From: Dactylosporangium vinaceum
GTDB lineage: Bacteria; Actinomycetota; Actinomycetes; Mycobacteriales; Micromonosporaceae
Reading direction: 5' to 3'
Assembly (NCBI RefSeq): GCF_019904175.1
Contig: NZ_CP061913.1
Span: forward strand, 2,666,001 to 2,730,000
Length of the DNA: 64,000 bases
Shown here in pieces: positions 60,703 to 64,000 of the stretch. The position numbers and the translations under genes were made by a program. The notes under the pieces were generated by a model, which ran no database searches, was not told the origin of the DNA, and was given only the letters and a program-made list of their open reading frames with translations. Every line of letters starts with the position of its first letter. Position 1 is the first letter of the stretch.

Positions 60703-61956
60703 GTGAGGCGCCGGTTGGCATTGCTCGTGACGGCGGCCATGGCGTTGGTGCTCGTGGCGTTTCTGGTGCCGCTTGCCCTGCTGTTGCGGGCCGGGGCTGA
60801 GGACCGGGCGGTCGCCACGGCCACGGTGCAGGCGCAGTCGCTCGGTGCGCTCGTGGCCACCGCCGACGCCGAGTCGCTGCGGTTGACCGTTGAGCAGGCC
60901 AATGTGGACAGTGCGCACCCGGTGTCCATCTACTTTGCCGACGGCACCGTCGTCGGCGCCGCGGTGCCGATGACACCGGGAGTGCGCCTGGCCGCCCAGC
61001 GGGGCATCAGCTTCGGCGTCGCGCATGCCGACGGCCGCGAGATCCTGATCGCTGTGCAGGGGCTGCCCGCCGGCACCGCGGTCGTGCGTTCGTTCGTCCC
61101 CGAACGGGACCTGCGGCGCGGCGTCACCCGGGCCTGGCTCGTGCTCGCCGCCGTCGGTGCCGGGCTGCTGCTGCTCGGTCTGGCCGTGGCTGATCGGCTG
61201 GCGGTCGCCGTTGTGCGCCCCATACGTACCCTCGCCGCAGTCTCTGAAAGCTTGTCCGCCGGTGACCTGGACCGGCGCGCGCCGGCCGCCGACGGACCCG
61301 GCGAGGTGCGCGCGGTGGCCGCCGCCCTCAACCGGCTCGCCGGCCGGATCCGTGACCTGCTGCGCCAGGAGCGTGAGGCGGCCGCCGACCTTTCTCACCG
61401 CATGCGCACGCCGATGACCGCACTGCGCCTCGACGCCGAGGGTATTTCGGACCCGAACGAGTCGGCGCGGATGCTCGAACATGTCGCCGCGCTCGATCGT
61501 GCGCTCACCGCCGTGATCGAAGATGCACGCCGCGAACGGATTGCGCCGGAATGCGACGCCGCCGCAGTCGTCGCCGAGCGTGTCGCGTTCTGGTCGGTGC
61601 TGGCCGAGGACCAGGGCCGGGTCGTACGCACTGTGCTGACCCCGGGTCCGCTGCCGGTGGCGGTGTCCGCCGGCGACCTGGCCGCCGCCGTCGACGCATT
61701 GCTGGGCAACGTCTTCGCGCACACCGACGAGGGCACCGGCTTCGCCGTCGAGCTGCACGCCCGCCCCGGCCGGACCGAGCTGGTGGTCGACGACGAGGGC
61801 CCCGGCTTCGACGCACAGGCCGCTGCGCGCGGAGTGAGCGGCGGCGGCTCGACAGGCCTCGGCCTGGACATCGCCCGCCGCACCGCCGAGTCCACCGGCG
61901 GCCACCTCATGATCACCGGCGCCCGGGTGACCCTGGAGCTCTTAACCGATCCTTAG
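60703..61956 (+). CDS. Sensor histidine kinase
   Basis: A 417-residue membrane kinase. I start at the GTG that gives VRRRLALLVTAAMALVLVAFL, the natural membrane helix; longer frames would read through the repeat array. Residues 30-150 are an extracytoplasmic sensor, a second helix follows (VLAAVGAGLLLLGLAVADRL), then a HAMP region, the H-box DLSHRMRTPMTAL, N-box LLGNVFAHT, DDEGPGF and the G-box GGGSTGLGLDIA. It should phosphorylate the regulator encoded upstream. The short H-box and HAMP order fit the common actinobacterial class. Confidence 0.92.
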   Translation: MRRRLALLVTAAMALVLVAFLVPLALLLRAGAEDRAVATATVQAQSLGALVATADAESLRLTVEQANVDSAHPVSIYFADGTVVGAAVPMTPGVRLAAQRGISFGVAHADGREILIAVQGLPAGTAVVRSFVPERDLRRGVTRAWLVLAAVGAGLLLLGLAVADRLAVAVVRPIRTLAAVSESLSAGDLDRRAPAADGPGEVRAVAAALNRLAGRIRDLLRQEREAAADLSHRMRTPMTALRLDAEGISDPNESARMLEHVAALDRALTAVIEDARRERIAPECDAAAVVAERVAFWSVLAEDQGRVVRTVLTPGPLPVAVSAGDLAAAVDALLGNVFAHTDEGTGFAVELHARPGRTELVVDDEGPGFDAQAAARGVSGGGSTGLGLDIARRTAESTGGHLMITGARVTLELLTDP

Positions 61957-62001
61957 CCTCGCGCCAGGACCACGTTGACAAAGCGCACGGGAGCGTAGGT
62001 C
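61941..62001 (+). promoter_or_regulatory. Putative promoter with CTTAACC motif
   Basis: CTTAACC (61941-61947) lies at the end of the kinase gene and is the complement of GGTTAAG (59626-59632) before the response regulator. A TTGACA (61975-61980) and a TAGGTC (61996-62001), 15 bp apart, give a weak sigma-70-like promoter for the His/Asp-rich protein. Response-regulator binding at both motifs is conjecture. Confidence 0.35.
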
Positions 62002-62037
62002 GCACAAGCACAAAGCGATCCGGAAGGTGTACCTCCA

Positions 62038-62466
62038 ATGCGCAGACTCCTCATCATCAGCGCGACGACCGCGGCGGCCCTGGCGGTCGGCGGCACGGCA
62101 CTGGCCGCGAGCTCGGGTTCGGGTCCGGGCCGGGCGGACGACCACCCGTCTCAGGTAGTGGTCAGCGGAAGTGCCACTGCGGAGGACAACCCGTCCCGCA
62201 GTGTGGACGACAACCCGACCCCGGGCGAGAGCGTCACGTCGACCGCGCCCGCCCCGGCGATGAGCGCGACGACCATGCCGTCGCCGAGCCGCACCGTCGA
62301 TGACAAGGGCGGACTCCGCACGCACGACAGCACCCACGAGGCCGGCGACGATCACGGCCGTGGCGGCCACGGCGCCGACGACGGCCCCGGCGACGACCAC
62401 GGCAACCACCACGGGGGCGGCGACGACCGCGACGGCGACGATCATGGGGGTTCCGGCCGCCGCTGA
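62038..62466 (+). CDS. Secreted His/Asp/Gly-rich protein
   Basis: A 142-residue protein with a clear signal peptide (MRRLLIISATTAAALAVGG, then ALAASSG), a GGAAGG ribosome site, a Ser/Thr/Pro linker and a C-terminal third of HEAGDDHGRGGHG / DDHGNHHGGGDD-type repeats that could bind metal ions. It follows the sensor kinase by 81 bp. I infer that it is the target or sensor auxiliary of the two-component system; no family is recognised. Confidence 0.75.
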   Translation: MRRLLIISATTAAALAVGGTALAASSGSGPGRADDHPSQVVVSGSATAEDNPSRSVDDNPTPGESVTSTAPAPAMSATTMPSPSRTVDDKGGLRTHDSTHEAGDDHGRGGHGADDGPGDDHGNHHGGGDDRDGDDHGGSGRR

Positions 62467-62485
62467 TAGCTGCGATCATGTCGCC

Positions 62486-63202
62486 GTGCCCCTGCTCGAC
62501 GACGACGCCCTCGCCGGATCGGCAGTGGTGGCGAACTCCGCGATGAACCGCGAACGCGGCCTCGACGGTGTCAACAGCTACGAGCGCGAGCTCGGCTTCA
62601 GCCCCGTCGAGGTCATCGCGGCCCTGCTGCGCGTGACCGGCGCCCCGGACACGGTGGCCTGGCTCGACCTGTGCTGCGGCTCCGGCCGGGCGCTTGTCGA
62701 GGCCGCGGGCCGTCTGGCCGAGCAGGGTGTGGCCGACCGCGTGCTGTGCGAAGGCGTCGACCTGGTCGACGCCTTCGTCCCGGCCCCCGATGTCCCATGG
62801 CTGCGCCTGACCGCGGTGCCGGTGCTCGACTGGACCCCCAGCCGCCGGTACGACCTCATCACCAGCGTCCACGGCCTCCACTACGTCGGCGACAAGCTTG
62901 GCCTGCTGGCCCGGGCGGCCGGCTGGCTGACGGACGGTGGGAGGCTGGTGGCCGACCTCGACCTGGCCGCCGTCCGCCTGGCCGACGGCTCTCCGGCGGG
63001 CCGTCGCCTGGCCACCGACCTGCGTGAGGCCGGCTTCAGCTACGACGGTCGCCGCCGCCGCATCGGCCGTGACGACCGCGGCGACGTCGACCTGCCCTAC
63101 GAGTACCTGGGCGCCGACGACCGCGCCGGCCCGAACTACACGGGCCAGGACGCCGTCCACTCCTACTACCGCCCACGCGCCCGCAAGCCCCGACCGGCTT
63201 AG
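62486..63202 (+). CDS. Class I SAM-dependent methyltransferase
   Basis: A 238-residue enzyme, GTG start (MPLLDDDALAG). SAM motif I is AWLDLCCGSGRALVEAA, followed by VLCEGVDLVDAFVP, the acidic-loop region LITSVHGLHYVGD and a late DLREAGFSY. CCGSG replaces the classic GxGxG, which is normal for many. It is unusual that residues 190-225 hold a charged loop (RRRRIGRDDRGDVDLPYEYL). The acceptor is unknown. It begins 19 bp after the His/Asp-rich gene stop, so is likely co-transcribed. Confidence 0.9.
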   Translation: MPLLDDDALAGSAVVANSAMNRERGLDGVNSYERELGFSPVEVIAALLRVTGAPDTVAWLDLCCGSGRALVEAAGRLAEQGVADRVLCEGVDLVDAFVPAPDVPWLRLTAVPVLDWTPSRRYDLITSVHGLHYVGDKLGLLARAAGWLTDGGRLVADLDLAAVRLADGSPAGRRLATDLREAGFSYDGRRRRIGRDDRGDVDLPYEYLGADDRAGPNYTGQDAVHSYYRPRARKPRPA

Positions 63203-63289
63203 GTCGGTACCCACCGGTCGGGCCGCCCGACCGGCGCAGAGGCACCCGATCGGCCGAGGCACCCAGCCCACGCCTCACCCGCGCTTGCC

Positions 63290-63600
63290 CTACGCGTCCG
63301 GGCGTGGCGTGGCGTGCGCGTGCGCCCGGGCGCGTCCTGCCGTCGGTGTGGGACGCCGATACTGACCGGGCCGCCCGCGTGGTGTACGCGTCCGCGCGTC
63401 CGGCGCTCGTGCGCTCGGTAGCGAACCGGCGTGACTCAAGCGCCAGTCGCGATCGCGCCTGCGGATCGAGCCGGTGGATCGGGCCGTTGGATGTCGCGGC
63501 GCTCGGGCGCGTGTGACAGAGGCGGCGCTCGGCGCGTGCGGCAGGGGTGGTACTCGAGCGCGTGCGGCAGGGGTGGTGCTCGAGCAGGCGCCGGTTGTCG
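63290..63600. repeat. GC-rich repeat stretch without a gene
   Basis: Degenerate GCGTCCGCGCGTCCGGCGCT-type words, then two tandem 26-bp units containing GTGCGGCAGGGGTGG (63541 and 63567). Frames on both strands are open but low in complexity. It fills the interval between the methyltransferase and the TetR gene; I see no coding unit in it. Confidence 0.6.
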
Positions 63601-63635
63601 GAGGGCGGCGGTTGGATGCGCCGGTCGGTGTGGGG

Positions 63636-64000
63636 TCAGCGGGCGAGGAAGGGTAGCCCGGCGTACCCCAGCTGCTCGGCGAAAGCGGCCCCGTCGACCT
63701 TGCCGGACAGCTCCAGGCTCACCATCCCGTGCGCGAGGGCCCACAGGTGCAGCGCCACCGGCTCGGGATCGGTGCCTGTGAAGACGCCCTCGGACTGGCA
63801 GCGTGCCACCGCCGTCACCAGCGGCCGGTACGTCGCATCGGCCGCCTCCGTGTGCCCGAACCCGCCGGTGAACATGAGGCCGTACAGGTGCGGGCTGGCC
63901 AGCGCCGCCTCCCGGTAGGCGAAGCCGAGCGCGACCAGGTCGGCCAGCGCGTCGTCCGTGCGCGGCACCGCGGCCAGTGCCAGCCCCAGGCGCCGGAACC
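63636..64000 (-). CDS. TetR-family regulator, C-terminal part
   Basis: The gene runs off the right edge of the window, and the frame is open to base 64,000. About 120 residues of the ligand-binding domain remain: FRRLGLALAAVPRTDDALADL, FAYREAALASPHLYGLMFTGGFG and LHLWALAHGMVSLELSGK. The pattern YREAALAxPxLYxLMF and WALAHGMVSLEL is that of TetR proteins with a WHG-type C-terminal domain. The DNA-binding half lies outside the window, so the operator and target are unknown. Confidence 0.85.
   Translation of the reverse strand, partial: FRRLGLALAAVPRTDDALADLVALGFAYREAALASPHLYGLMFTGGFGHTEAADATYRPLVTAVARCQSEGVFTGTDPEPVALHLWALAHGMVSLELSGKVDGAAFAEQLGYAGLPFLAR

Noticed and set aside
1..64000. tRNA or rRNA genes
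   Set aside because: I saw no cloverleaf-like segment, CCA-end pattern or rRNA-like conserved stretch while reading. A covariance-model scan would be decisive.

Overview
The window is very GC-rich actinobacterial DNA. Several traits point to a filamentous actinomycete: an F420/flavin luciferase-like enzyme, an AfsR/SARP-type regulator, many proline-rich single-pass membrane proteins, frequent GTG starts and apparent leaderless genes. My best guess is Micromonosporaceae (Dactylosporangium, Actinoplanes or Micromonospora type). This is inference from gene style, not a database match. I see no rRNA, tRNA, CRISPR array, insertion sequence or prophage. The window is ordinary chromosome, but with many tandem and dispersed repeats both between and inside genes.

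Layout. 0-15 kb: the end of an SNF2 helicase, a lipoprotein and DUF3105 pair, a MurL-like muropeptide epimerase, a MerR regulator with a classic operator, and an ABC ATPase-permease pair whose ATGA junction holds two copies of an 89-bp mini-ORF. Next come a SWIM/YciI pair, a kinase-monooxygenase fusion and a stress operon (HSP20, DnaJ-like, HdeD-like). 15-32 kb: DUF2267, an SDR, an AfsR-type regulator, a DrrAB-type exporter, and a four-gene biuret/ureide-type operon (two cysteine hydrolases, NCS2 permease, AtzH-like protein) behind a GntR-style palindrome. A 1.4-kb gene-free repeat field, an alcohol dehydrogenase, a GntR regulator and an ABC exporter follow. 32-45 kb: a beta-propeller protein, a tightly coupled glyoxylate/glycolate operon (malate synthase, GlcD, GlcE, GlcF), an FKBP isomerase, a cupin/TetR pair sharing an operator, and gluconate uptake plus gluconokinase. 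45-64 kb: acetyltransferases, a luciferase-like oxidoreductase, an AtzE-like amidase, LysR, a CTP-synthase-tail protein, a phosphoesterase and a thioesterase. Then comes a three-gene MoxR ATPase / VWA metallopeptidase-like / unknown module, a decayed pectate-lyase-like gene, a two-component system whose two genes are split by a repeat array, a His/Asp-rich secreted protein, a methyltransferase and a partial TetR.

The most unusual signals are these. (1) An 89-bp tandem repeat is one base short of 31 codons, so every copy ends and restarts at an ATGA overlap and the original translational coupling is kept. (2) Two copies of a palindromic hairpin element share an identical 13-nt core. (3) The MoxR/VWA module has a long His-rich repeat leader and a repeat-expanded third protein. 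(4) GC-rich satellite-like arrays recur between genes and apparently inside genes.
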